In this document: positions 24,201 through 35,535 of the stretch, in pieces
How the letters are laid out: the number at the start of each line of letters is the position of its first letter
Numbering within the stretch: position 1 is the stretch's first letter
Notes under the pieces: generated by a model
What the model was told of the DNA's origin: nothing
The model's input: only the letters and a program-made list of their open reading frames with translations
Databases searched by the model: none
Made by a program: the position numbers and the translations under genes
Origin: Tyto alba
Lineage: Eukaryota > Chordata > Aves > Strigiformes > Tytonidae
DNA length: 64,000 nucleotides
Assembly (NCBI RefSeq): GCF_018691265.1
Contig: NW_024881323.1
Location: forward strand, 25,841,610 to 25,905,609
Direction: 5' to 3'

Positions 24201-25838
24201 TAGTAAATTTGTAAAACCAGCACATTTAAATTTTCCTTCTTAACCAGGAAAAAGGTTTTCTATAACCTTTCTGGGTAACATACTTGCATGCCTACAATGA
24301 AATTCACTGACATTGGGTGAACATTTCACCTCTAAATATTTCCAACCTGTATTTCTGCAAAATTAGATTCCCTCAGGGTTGGGAGAGACCTTCCTGGCTG
24401 GCCTGATAACACAATTACACTCTTATAGGCAGCCTTTCTTTGGAAGGAAATTTTAATCCATCTTTCGTGTTTAATCTTGTGGGTAACATCTTAGGTCCTA
24501 CAATAGTAATCAGATTTGCTAGTGGCATGTCACTATTAAGTTCTGTTACTAAAATTATTTATATTCAATCAGTTGTTAATATTGCAAGTTATAACATAAC
24601 CTATGCAGCCACAATACACTTAAGGCTTACTAAATTTTTAAATAAAATCTTACAGTAGTTGCTGAAACTTTCTGTTGAGCTTTGTTGAATTTTAACCAGT
24701 AAATACCCATGTGCTAATTGTATCTTTCCTTGGGTGTTTTACTTGGGTGTTTGCCATTTTTTTGGGCTACATCATACACAGTTGACCAGAATTTTTCTAA
24801 TTAATTTTTCTTTGTTTTTCTCTTAGCATGCACTGCTTACATTTCTTTTAGTTGTCAGTCTAAACCCAGCACACCTATGGACAAAGTGGAGCTGGATAAC
24901 AGTGTTTGTATCTTCCTGCTACACGCTTAAAAAGGAGGCATTGAATTAATCCTTGGTTTTATAGATGCTGGTTTCAAAATGACCAGAAAGGGATGATTGT
25001 GCATAAATATTAGCATCTCATGAATCACACATGTACAGGTAAAAACTCCAGAATGACACAGACAGGGTATTCCTGTCCCAACAGCAAGAACTGTGTTTGG
25101 ATAAAGTGTAAGAGTTGCCAAAATGCAAATAGTTCTTAAATTATGTGCTGCAATACCATGGCAGGTAATAAAACTGTATGAGTATAATTATTTTTAAATT
25201 ATTTAAATAAGGAATAAAATTAGAAAGTGATCTTTCATTGTTAGGTCATAAAACTTTAGCATGTTATCTTAGTTAGAATCAACTAAGTAAATTATTTCTT
25301 TCCCTACCCATTTATATTTGGCTGAATAATTATTTTAATCCCCTTTCATTAGCCAGATGACGTATTCTAAACTGAATCTATTACATGTTTGTCTTTTGTC
25401 ACTGATGCATTTTACACACAAAATTTTGCCTAATAGTTTTCATCTGCATTTTCAGGGAAATTTCTTTTTAACCATAAATGTATGCAACAGGCTCTGCTAT
25501 CTAAAAATCTTCAAAAATAAGCAAATCCTATAGCTCAAAACTGAGCTAAAATGGGAATTTTATTCAGAGAACACCCACTAGATGTCTTGGGGGTTTTGCC
25601 TCAAACCTTTCATAGGGCTAAGAGGAAACCTGCCCCTCATCACACCATCCTATATTGAGCATCTCTTCCTGTTTCACACTTTTTCAAGTATTTCCCAATT
25701 TATAGACTGTTAATACATGTTCTCTGTATTTGGCAAAACATAGGAACCCCCACCTCTGCCCCAGCTCATTCTAAAAAAGGACATTCAAGATTTGTGATTT
25801 TTTTTTTTTTTCATTTGGTGGCTTTTTTTTCACAGTAA
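18276..25838. other. Intergenic, nothing recognised
   Basis: About 7.5 kb between the solo LTR and the next CR1 tail. Short open frames exist (20215-20598 plus, 20519-20959 minus and others), but none shows a domain, codon continuity or splice signals. A weak CR1-like phrase occurs near 23260. No LTR pair, rRNA or tRNA is visible. Confidence 0.5.
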
Positions 25839-25912
25839 CTATTGAACAAGGGGGTTGGACTAGATGATCCTTAAAGGTCCCCTACAACCCCAAATATTCT
25901 ATGATTTTATGA
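25839..25912 (+). repeat. CR1 LINE 3' terminus
   Basis: This is the classic avian CR1 end: GGGTTGGACTAGATGATCC, then AAAGGTCCCCTACAACCCC and the terminal ATTCTATGATTTTATGA octamer-type repeat. It is a 5'-truncated copy of under 100 bp in the spacer between RAB4A and C1orf131. Confidence 0.9.
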
Positions 25913-27591
25913 AATTAAAGTTAGAGAGGCTACCCACTGCTTGCTTCAAGTAATCATCGCAGAAATCCTTTGGGCTTCAACTTGCAAAGTCTTCCAACAT
26001 TCTAAAACAACATAATTACTAAAAGAAAAATATTTCTTTATTTCATTCCTAACAAATTGTATAGAATTATAGCCTAATTTAACTGCTAAAGAATAAGCTT
26101 GCAACAGCAATTCAGTCTTTAAGATTTCCACACTGCCAAGCCAAGTGGCTATAAATCATAGCTGGTAGGGGCTGGTTGAGGCAGCTTCTGGGGAGACATT
26201 CTCCAACTGATACTATTTCAATTAATTAAGATTGGAAACATTACCCACAACATTCTTCCTTTTAATAGCCCTAATTGGATACACATAAGTCTCCTGTATT
26301 AACAGCTCAGTGAAATTCAATCATTTGTGGACAATTCAGACTTAAAACTACATAAACTAGTAATGTTACAATATCCTTAGCTTTCCAAGCATTCTCCCAC
26401 AAAAATGTGTCAAAATAAATATTGCTTTGGCTTCCCCAGTTTAGCAGGTGTGCCCAAGTTGGTCTATAGCAACTGCAATTAATTATCTAATTCTCCCTGG
26501 ACCAATGCCCTGTGCTTGCAGTCATTGGTTTCCTCACCATTGTTTTAATAATATGATTAATTTGATCCATCCTTCCAAAAAACTAAGGCTGAGAGAAAAC
26601 AGTTAATTTAAACCAGGCTTCCACTATGGTTGGAATCAAGAATACTCAGTGTCACCCCTAAAAGAAAGTTCCTCAATTGCTCCTAAAAATGCTCCCAAAC
26701 TTTGGTTCCAACAATGCCCTGGCTGGGGCCAGAAGCTGCTTTTAAAGACAAGGCTTGCCTCGTCTCTGCATAAAACATATGGAACTCCCTATGTGGATGC
26801 ACATAATTATACATCTCTTCTAACCAACACTTCATTTTCAAGTCAAGTACAGAAATCATAAATATATCAACATTCAAATAAACTCATTAGTATCCTACTA
26901 AACTGAAAAACCTTTAATAACATTACATTTATTAAGAATAAAAATGCTGGTACATTTATGTCTTATTAAACATGAATGCCTTAAACAGAATGTCCTTCAC
27001 AAATCTGCTAGCTCTTGCTTTCTGAAAGGTTGATAGAAACTGAGCAAGTGTAAACACAGTTTGTGATTGTACCTAATACATAACTTCTTCATATGCAAAT
27101 GGAGATAAAGCTTGAAATTGAATCTACCTCTTACTTCATGCAATTTTACTAATTAAGAGAAATTTGTAAAATTCCTGGGTCACAATTTTTCTAGCCTTTC
27201 TAAAAGTGTATACAGTATATATATCTGTCAAATTCATGAAGTGTTTGTGTTTAGTCAATGTTAGTAATTCCTCAGAAGTGAGGCTGTGGGAAAGCGTGTG
27301 TAACCTGCTACTCCAGCGTCCCCTGCCCCGGCTGGCCAGCTGCCGACTGGCAGCCAGAGAGCAGACTCAGAAAAAGCACCGCAGCAGCAGCTGCTACAGT
27401 GGAGGAGGGAAAAAAACTCCCACAAATAACTCAGCAATTGTCTTGGAGCAGCTAAATCGGGAAGTGTAAATTGGTAAAACAAAAGGCTGTGTTTTTCTAG
27501 TGGGTTATTTTTCGCTCTGCTGTACGAGGGACCTGTTTCTGAGCAGCCCAGGGGGCACAGCCTTCCGCTTTGGGGACTGAGTGATGACTTG
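25913..27591. other. Intergenic, nothing recognised
   Basis: AT-rich sequence leads up to the 3' LTR of ERV 2. A moderately GC-rich patch at about 27280-27460 has overlapping short frames on both strands without motifs. Confidence 0.45.
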
Positions 27592-27926
27592 TGCTGGGCT
27601 GGGCGAGCCGAGGACTCAGGCCAAGGAGGAAGAACGCAGCCGACTCAGTATGAGTGATAAAGCGTGCTTCAGTTTATTGATTTTCATTACAGCCTTTTAT
27701 AATCCTTCTGCTTAATTATGCCTACTAGTCAATCATTGATTGGATAAAATACAAGCAAGCCGTGCCAGGGCTTGTTGGCCCAAGCCCTGGGAAAGACCCA
27801 GATAAGTTAGTTTAAGAAACAAAGAATGCTCATTTCTCCATCCTACTCATGCTAACTTAAAAGAGACTCTCGTCGCAAAGAGGATCTCTAGATCCATGTC
27901 CCTTTTCCCTTAGCCATTCTCCAACA
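27592..27926 (-). repeat. ERV 2 3' LTR
   Basis: 335 bp, TG to CA. It matches the 5' LTR with only scattered substitutions but lacks a block of about 127 bp present there. A purine tract (minus-strand AAAAAGGGGGAAT) directly precedes it in the sense direction. The env frame runs about 70 bp into this LTR before its stop at 27857. Confidence 0.9.
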
Positions 27927-29330
27927 ATTCCCCCTTTTTCTTTTTGGGCCAACATGATGCTCCTATTGATGCTAGTTTCAAAAATTTTTAGACAAAGGCG
28001 CTGAATACATGAAAAGCAACATAATACAATGCCAAGCAATATTATTATAAAAAGAAATCCTACCAGAAGTGGCTTAATAAATCCTAAGAGCCAAGATGGG
28101 AATCCCAAGGACTTCCACCATTCTGCAAAAGGATCATTATCTACTTTTAATTTGTTAAGGTTGTCTCGCAAGTGCTCAAGCTGTTTGTGGACACTATTGC
28201 TGTGATCAGAAAGGTTAAAGCAACACATACCATCAAATTCATCACACCCATGTCCCTGCGCTAAAAGCAGGAAATCGATCGCGGCACGATTTTGTAGAAC
28301 AGCATGGCGAATACTATCAACATCGGTTGTTAATTCTGACAGAATGGTTGAGGTCAAATTAGACTGCTTAGCTGCCCACATGCCAATTTCTTTAGATTGG
28401 CTGCATTCCATGCGGCCATGACTCCAGGTATAAGGAGTGATGCGAAAAAAGCCTCTGTTTTAGAAGGAAGCTGGACATTATCATCACATTTTTCATTTAA
28501 AATACTTCTTTTTTGCCTTGTTCGGTTGAACTTTCCGATCATCTGCTCTTTACTTGGTGCAAAGATGGTTAGCTGACCTATATAACATGGCCCTCCCACT
28601 GGTCTCCAGGGGATTCCTGGCCAGGCGCGATCCCCGCAAATCAGAAAGAAACCTGGCGGCAGGCTTTTTTCCCCTGTGACATTTACTGGCCATACCCCTC
28701 CGCCTGTCGCGGTCAGATTCCACCAGTTCATTTTTGCTGTAACATTCATGAACTGCTGCCATAGAGGTTCTTTGTTTGATATATAAAGTAATGTCCATCA
28801 TCCCCAAAAGAGACTGCACCTGTCCCATTCTCTGCTTGATATGCGGAAGACATGTTAGAACAGTTGGTTATATGAGTGACGTTTGCAATGCTAGCTGGTC
28901 CCATAGAAGCCATTAGATCTAACTCTTGAATCGGAGCAATAGCAGAAGCATTTAGACAATGATTAGACATTGAAGCCGGCAAGATTCAAATGCAAATGGC
29001 AAGTTAGCTATACATTCCCCACTTCTCTTCTCTTAAACACATAGAACAGTTACATTTTTTCCACTGAGTAACATTATAATACCCATCAAGCTTATCTACC
29101 GTTTCATGTACAGACAACGGTATCCCAACAAGGCAAGTTTTGAATGGATCTGCAGTGGATGCTAGGCTTAAACAGAAATCGGTGTGACCGGTTTGATTTG
29201 CCCAGGTGAGCCATATGTTGGTGTCTTTCATCAAATGGTGAGGATTAGCGCAGCAGGTCGACACGAGTCCGAAAAGAAGCAGAATCACTCTCCGAGGGCT
29301 GCGCGTGTCCATTTCGCTGGTATCCATTTT
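27857..29330 (-). pseudogene. env: ERV 2 env, alpharetrovirus-like, frame-broken
   Basis: The surface unit begins near 29310 with a leader (VILLLFGLVSTCC) and Cys-rich, N-glycosylation-rich sequence. A furin-type RQKR site lies at about 28505, followed by a transmembrane subunit with the heptad LQNRAAIDFLLLAQGHGC, a CX6CC motif (CDEFDGMCC) and a membrane anchor (LLVGFLFIIILLGIVLCC). The CX6CC neighbourhood is typical of avian leukosis-sarcoma virus envelopes. Frame changes near 28990, 28745 and 28400 split it into four pieces. The last frame ends inside the 3' LTR. Confidence 0.88.
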
Positions 29331-29667
29331 GGTCATCCAGGGCAGGAACATGTGTAACATCCATCTGCCATATTTCATTTGAACTTAAACCTCTGGGATT
29401 TACCCCGGCACCCAGTCCTGGCCCATGATGGCTGCACTGAGGGCATGCCCTCACTATACCTTTCGCTTCTTCTGCAGTCAGGTTAAATTGCGTTCTTAGC
29501 CCTCGAGCGTTTTGATGAAAATTACTGTGAGACTCCCTTGCCTTTACAAAATCACTGACCGGGGCTGACATCATTACCAATTCATCTGCTCTTTGATTTC
29601 CTTCTCCCAAACCATGATTCCACATATGACTTCTGATGTGAATGATTGCATAAGGGTGTTGCCTCAT
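29245..29667 (-). pseudogene. pol: ERV 2 RNase H end and integrase stump
   Basis: The frame contains the last RNase H acidic residue (GNQRADELV), then the integrase zinc domain (HSNFHQNARGL ... CPQCSHH) and the first core Asp in WQMDVTHVP. Right after this the sequence passes into the env leader. The rest of the integrase core and C-terminal domain are deleted. Confidence 0.85.
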
Positions 29668-29702
29668 CTGCAGTAAAGACCTTAGCTGTCTAAACAGCTG
29701 TC

Positions 29703-30323
29703 CTAACCTAAGATTTCTGGTATCTTTAATCTGGGCATCTTCGATGCGTTGACTACTCCTGCCACATACAGGGAATCAGTCACTACATTGATCCGTTCCT
29801 CGTTCCAAGTACCGAAAGCCCATACGACCGCAGGTAATTCCAACGTTTGCAACGAGTCACCTGGAACTGCCTCTAGCAAATGGTGGTGCCATTCGTCATT
29901 GGCAGTCCATGTGATCGCAGCTCGTTTGGACTTTTTGCCTGCGTCAGTGAAAACTGTTTGGGCTTCTTTCAGGGGTACTTCACTGTACAGAGGCCTCCGG
30001 ATCCATTCATTGTGACTTATCCACTGTATTATTGGTGCCTTGTGTGGCAGTACAGAGATATTAACGTCTGTAGAAAGCAAACATTCACACAGTTCTTGAC
30101 TATTCATAAGGTACCAATCTATTGTGTTTTTCTGCATAGGGACATATATCTGACTTAGCTCTTGCCCTGTGACCTGCCAAACCCTTTTTCGACCTTTTCG
30201 TATTAATTCTGCTAACGTGTCTATTCTGGGTTGTATTGATTTCTTTGGCTGAATTTTGGGAAAGATCCACTCTAGTATTTTGAGGTCCCTCTTCTCCCCC
30301 TTTTTCTTTTTACATTGAGTCAA
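29703..30323 (-). pseudogene. pol: ERV 2 connection and RNase H
   Basis: Connection sequence leads into the RNase H core with FTDAGKKSKRA (first Asp), LELPAVVWAF (Glu) and VVTDSLYVAG (Asp). The frame follows RT after a register change at 30320 and ends before the integrase stump. It is the betaretroviral form of the domain. Confidence 0.85.
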
Positions 30324-31267
30324 TGCTCTAATAAATGTTCTCCTGTAAGAAATATAGAAAGATCAATGGGGAGGTCAGGATCCCGTCGATCACAGTAGCG
30401 AGAGGTGATCTGGTTTGCTATGGTCTGAATCATTTCTTGCTGCTCTGCTGTAGGATAGACGGGCAATGCTGGATCTGTTCCTCGTAGTAATGGTCGCAGC
30501 ACATCAAGCTGTTCATTGGTTATTCCTGTCACTGGTCGGAGCCATTGAATGTCCCCCATCAATTTCTGAGCATCATTCAGAGTTTTTATTTCAGTTGTTA
30601 TCTGTGGCTTCTGTGGACGAATCACGGAATCTGTTATCTTCCATCCCAGGTACGACCAAGGGCTGCGCTGTTGTACCTTTTCTGTGGCTATAATAAGTCC
30701 TGCGCTCTGTAGCTGATCGTGCAGTTGTTGAACCTGTTGATTAGTAAAGTCCTGCTCTTGTGCCAAGAGAATGTCATCCATATAGTGATAAATGAACACC
30801 TGTTGCCATGCAGTCCGCAAGGGGCGCAGAGCGCTGTCTACAAATAGCTGGCACAACGTTGGACTATTTTTCATTCCTTGCGGTAGCACCACCCATTCAA
30901 AGCGTTGTGCTGGTGCCTCTTTGTTTATGGCAGGCAAAGTGAAAGCAAATCTCTGTGTATCTTGGTGATGTAGTTTTATAGTGAAGAAGCAGAACTTTAA
31001 ATCAATTATTAGAAGCTTCCAATGTTCAGGTAGCATTGATGGATTAGGTAGACCTGGCTGCAACGCTCCCATTGGCTGCATTTGTGCATTTACGGCCCTT
31101 AAGTCATGCAACAGTCTATGTTTACCAGACTTCTTTTTTATTACAAAAACAGGAGTATTCCACGGAGTCGTGGACAATTTCAGGTGTCCTTGGTCGAGCT
31201 GTTCCTGTACTAACTGATGGGCGACTGTAAGGCTCTCCAGTTTCAACGGCCACTGCTCGATCCACAC
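30320..31267 (-). pseudogene. pol: ERV 2 reverse transcriptase, uninterrupted 315 codons
   Basis: The polymerase domain shows WNTPVFVIKKKSGKHRLLHD, IIDLKFCFFTIKL, LPQGMKNSPTLC and the catalytic box IYHYMDDILLA. The thumb has SYLGWKI. The YMDD box and surrounding motifs are of the alpha/betaretrovirus type. This stretch is unbroken for 315 codons, longer than any other frame of the element. Confidence 0.92.
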
Positions 31268-31326
31268 CGGATCATTAGATGTCCATCGAAGTGGAATCGG
31301 GAAAGCCCATCCTGCAGTGACCGTTC

Positions 31327-31761
31327 CTAAAAAGGTTTGTCCGTTGTAAGTACGACCCCAAGCTGATCCAGCACATCACGACCAAGAAGGCCATTCACTC
31401 CTGAAGGCAGACGCATAACGGTAACATGAATAGATACTCTTTTTCCATCTATGGTCAGCCAAATACGATCGATACTGCACTGCACTGCAGAATGACCTCC
31501 CACTCCTTCGACTCCTTTAGCCATTGGTTTGACCGGCCAGGCAGTAGGCCATACTGCTTCATCCACAAGTGTCAGATCGGCTCCTGTATCTAATAACATG
31601 ACTAATGTTAGAAAATGTCCTCTTGCTTCAAGCCGTACAGTTGCCATTGGCCTGCGATTCATTGACATTGTCAACATTACAGCTGGTCCTGTGGAACCAA
31701 AACCTCGGTCGTCTCTGGTTCTGGACGTAGCCGGAGTTATACCACAGGTCAGTTGATTCAA
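31327..31761 (-). pseudogene. pro: ERV 2 aspartic protease
   Basis: The protease carries LLDTGADLTLV (active site) and GLLGRDVLDQLG. It directly follows, and overlaps by a few bases, the dUTPase frame, as in betaretroviral pro genes where dUTPase and protease are made from one frameshifted reading frame. Confidence 0.88.
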
Positions 31762-32135
31762 CGGTACCAGCTGAGCAACCTTACTTCCTCTGGAATATGC
31801 AAAGGTGGAAACAATGTTTGCAGGATAAGTTGGACAATTCCTGTGAAATCAGCATCAATAAGTCCTGGTATAATGTTCAGTCCTTTTATACTGCTGGAGG
31901 CTCTTCCTATTAATAATGCTCCATGTGATTGTCCATTTATAATCAGTGGCCCTCTTATCCTGGTAGGGACCTTTTGTGGCTTTTGGTCGAGTAAGGTAAT
32001 ACTTATTGCTGTTGCCACATCCAATCCGAGGCTGCCGACGGTTGCAGGTTGGAGGCCGTTGTCACTGGAGACGGGTGCTGCCTTGGTGGCTGGGGCTGCT
32101 ACTTTTGTCAGAGCGCAGCGGCTGGACGCGCTCAT
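31758..32135 (-). pseudogene. ERV 2 dUTPase domain
   Basis: The frame contains dUTPase motif 1 (SLGLDVATA), motif 2 (GRASSSIKGL) and motif 3 (PGLIDADFTGIVQL), in order and spacing for a trimeric dUTPase. Betaretroviruses carry this domain between nucleocapsid and protease, where it limits uracil incorporation. This is the main reason for calling the gag-pol half betaretroviral. The domain frame is open, although its neighbours are broken. Confidence 0.82.
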
Positions 32136-32139
32136 TCTC

Positions 32140-33131
32140 CCGTTTCCTGATTTTTGGCAAACCTCAGTGTTATGGCTGCTGAATTGCAGGTCTCACACCA
32201 GACTCGTTTCACACACAACAGTCGCGGCGCAAGTGCCCCTCTCGGCCACATCGGTAACACTTGATGCCTTCTGCCGTCACTGGCCCTCGCTGTACGCTGA
32301 TCTACAACGCCAGCTCGAAGAGACGCCAAAGCGGCAAAAACTTGCTGTTGTGCACGTTGTTGCACTGCAAAGGCTTGCTGCTGAGCCTGAAGGATATCTC
32401 TCCCTAACTTATTCATTGCTTCTACCAACATAGCCTGAGGTCCTACAGGGACTCGACTCATTCTGTCCAACATCAATTCAGTCGTGGCATCTGCGGGTAA
32501 TGTTATTAAAATTCCCGAGTAACTCTTGGAATTCTGAATTACACATTGTCTTAACAAGCAGCCTCATCCAAGGCTGTACATCTGACTGTTCTATGGCGCC
32601 GTAATGCGATCCACAAAATTTGCAAACGACTCCTCCCTTCCTTGTTTTATACTCATATAAGATGGAGACGGCTGTGACATTTTTACATGTTCTAAGGCTT
32701 CCCTAGCAGTTCGCATTGCCTCTATGCACCGTTCAGGACCTAATTGCAACTGTGCTTGTACTTCCACAAAAGGTCCTGATCCCATCAATTGCTCTACCGT
32801 GACTCCCTGTAAGGGTCATTGGATTCCTTGGCTGTTGAATGATGCTTCACAAAACCGTTGCCAATGTGCTTGCCACAACAATAACTGCGACTGAGTCATA
32901 ATCGTTCGCATAATGACCTTAATATCCTCAGGACATAGAACCGTACTACCCCAAATGTAATTCAAAAACTGTTTTGCGTTCTCCATGCAAGCCTGATTCC
33001 GATACCGTCTGTCTTAACTGCGACAACAATTTCCAACTAATAGGATTATACTGCCCCCTGCAGATCACCATGTTCATCTCTGTTAAACATGACTGAAATG
33101 CAGGGAGAAAAATCCCCCGCATCAACGGCAT
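32140..33131 (-). pseudogene. gag: ERV 2 gag capsid and nucleocapsid, frame-broken
   Basis: Capsid pieces run from about 33131 (GQYNPISWKLLSQLR) through the major homology region (KQGREESFANFVDRI, about 32630) to a Gln-rich tail. A CCHC zinc knuckle (CYRCGREGHLRRDC) lies at about 32216-32261. A second, degenerate Cys pattern follows. Register changes near 32800, 32560 and 32280 interrupt the frame. Confidence 0.82.
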
Positions 33132-33152
33132 CTTCCATAACCTTTCTCCAAT

Positions 33153-33729
33153 TCACTCTCGTAACTCGTCTACCCCAACACTCTTGCTATGCTCCCCTCC
33201 GACATCCTCCGACATCACTTGCTCCTTAACAGTTTCTGCTTCTATCTGTTCACCGGTCCCTTTCACTTCTTCCGCGAAATTCTCAGTAACACGTACAGAC
33301 TGCCAGCAAGGTGGCGCTGGTACCCTGCTTGTACTAAACAACAAATCATTCTCCGGTTTTGGCGCGGCAGGTTCGCTCAAAAAACTAGATACTCCCGCGT
33401 TTAGCGGTGGGGCAGATGGCTCTGAGTCCTAATTTCTGAGAAGCCACAGCAGCCATGTTCTTTTCAACCTTATGGCGCTTAATGTTATTGATTACCTCCT
33501 CCAAGGTTTCATTAATTCTTAGCAAGTTTATCATCATCTATCACCATATCCCACAGTATATCTCCGTACCTCCTCCACTCCTCTTCATCAAACAACAGAT
33601 CAGAGTTCTTAAAACACCCCTTTGTTTTCCCCGTTGCTACTAGACCAGCTAGCTGTTTAATGCAACTACTATCTGTCCCACGCTTTTCTAAAAGCTCTGT
33701 AATAAATCTAGGGCTACTTCAAAATCCAT
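33153..33729 (-). pseudogene. gag: ERV 2 gag matrix and spacer region
   Basis: A start at 33729 reads MDFEVALDLL but stops early. A second frame carries the rest of a matrix-like domain (KRGTDSSCIKQLAGLV ... CFKNSDLLFDEEEW) to about 33520. After that a 75-codon acidic, Pro-containing frame (33380-33153) is the linker between matrix and capsid. Confidence 0.65.
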
Positions 33730-34009
33730 GTACTTAATACTGTTATAATATCCTTGCAGCCCTCAGCTTGTAGCCCTTGCAGTGGTGAACTTCAATCGGT
33801 TCAGGCCGGAGACGACACACCACAGCACGCGATGTTCTGGTCGCTCTTTTTGCCTTCGGTCGCTGCTCCCAGCGCACTGCTCCTTTCCTTCAGCCAGGTC
33901 CTTTTTTCACGAGGGTCCTTTCATCTCGAGGATCCCTTTGTTCTCACCTCAACGAGGGTCCCTTTTTCTCGAGAGACCCTTTGTTCCCTGTTGACCCTTT
34001 TTCTCGAGG

Positions 34010-34026
34010 GTCCCTGTTCGGCGCCA
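34010..34026 (-). other. ERV 2 primer-binding site, tRNA-Lys
   Basis: The minus strand reads TGGCGCCGAACAGGGAC, the canonical tRNA-Lys3 primer site lacking one C. It lies 2 nt inside the 5' LTR edge at 34029. Confidence 0.85.
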
Positions 34027-34028
34027 AT

Positions 34029-34495
34029 TGCCGGGCTGGGCGAGCCGAGGACGCAGGCCAAGGAGGAAGAACGCAGCCGACTCAGTATGAGTGATAAAGC
34101 GTGCTTCAATTTATTGATTTCCATTACAGCCTTTCATAACTTCTGCTTAATTATGCCTACTAGTCAATCATTGATTGGATAAAATACAAGCAAGCCATGC
34201 CAGGGCTTGTTGGCCCAAGCCCTGGGAAAGACCCAGATAAGTTAGTTTAGGAGAAACAAAAGAATGCTCATTTCTCCATCCTCCCCTGATTAAAGAAGAA
34301 CAAGGAATGCTTCCCAACCTTGACGAGATAGAGAATGTTTCATCTCAGAACCTTAGTCGTACTTTCCCACGGGACTCACTCTTGCTGTTGTTCACTCTTG
34401 CTGACTGAGGCCTACTCATGCTAACTTAAAAGAGACTCTCGTCGCAAAGAGGATCTCTAGATCCATGTCCCTTTTCCCTTAGCCATTCTCCAACA
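34029..34495 (-). repeat. ERV 2 5' LTR
   Basis: 467 bp, TG to CA. It contains the whole 3' LTR sequence plus a block of about 127 bp (about 34282-34409). Differences outside that block are few. The element's primer site lies just inside it. Confidence 0.88.
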
Positions 34496-35440
34496 GCTTC
34501 CCCAGCCCACAGGGGAACGCTGAATCTCACCAACACACCTAAAAGAACTTTCTCCAGTAAGGGCTGTGTTCCATCTTATACACACCTGCTTCACTGCCAG
34601 AGCTGTTCAAACAAGCTCCAGATAACCTTATCTGGAAACAACACAGCGTGAACTTTTTTGTATGTCATTTAGCAGCTAACCTTACTTTTGCCTCCCCCTA
34701 AAATATTCATTTCTTAAGCTTGACGTAGAATGGAGAGGACACTTTGAAAGGTTACTAACACAACCTTAAAAACAAAAATATTCAGATGCAGAGGACAAAA
34801 CTATTCTTTCAGAAACACCAAATTACTGAAATCTAAATAGCACTAAAACTTCAGTTTTGACAAAGAATTCACAGAAAAGCCTTATGAGGCATGGGAACAC
34901 TGATTAAAATAAACATGAGTTAACCATGAACAACCAGTAGCTATCAAGTGTCTATGCCTCATTTGGCTCAGTCTTACATGGGTTTTTTTAAAAACAAGCC
35001 ACCAAGCCACCATCTGAAACAGTGCTTATTTGGAAATCTTTGCAGAGTTATATAAATTGAGTCCGTAACTCAATTTGGGACAAAATTCAGAAAATCTTGT
35101 TTTTATTCCAAAGCAGATAATTTTGAAACTGTGAGAGGTTTTGCCGAACAGGAAAACTGTTGTGCAGTTCCACAATCCACTAACAATTCATAAAGTCACA
35201 GAAACAGATGTACGCCCATAAATGTTTGAGAATAACAACTTCAGCTTCAGAGCAAGTAAGGTATTGTTTTTTCCATATTCCTTCCAGATGAAAGTGAAGA
35301 GCCTATATATTTTAATCCATTAATTACTGGATTAAGTGGACATTTTACTTTTGGCCAAGAAGCTGACTCCAGAAAGTTACATGCTTTCTTTAGCGTGTAT
35401 TGACTAATAAAAATAGCCTGTGTAAAGTTCTTAATATAAA
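34496..35440. other. Spacer between ERV 2 and C1orf131
   Basis: AT-rich sequence without a recognised gene or repeat. Minus-strand AATAAA-type signals near 35450 probably belong to the C1orf131 3' end. Confidence 0.5.
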
Positions 35441-35535
35441 GTCTTATTTTTATTTATAAAACAGTAAATTTTCATATTCTTCCCAAGTCAGAATGGAATG
35501 TAGAAAATCCTGCAACAACAAATAAGGTAAAAAAA

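Larger units (their letters stand above)
27592..34495 (-). mobile_element. ERV 2: two-LTR provirus, beta-type pol with alpha-type env
   Basis: This is a complete-ended provirus on the minus strand between RAB4A and C1orf131. It comprises 5' LTR (34495-34029), tRNA-Lys primer site, gag, dUTPase plus protease, RT-RNase H, an integrase stump, env and 3' LTR (27926-27592). dUTPase upstream of protease and a Lys primer site are betaretroviral habits, whereas the transmembrane envelope resembles the avian leukosis type. Most of the integrase core is deleted and several frames are broken, so it is defective. The bases flanking the two LTRs do not form a clean target duplication. Confidence 0.92.
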
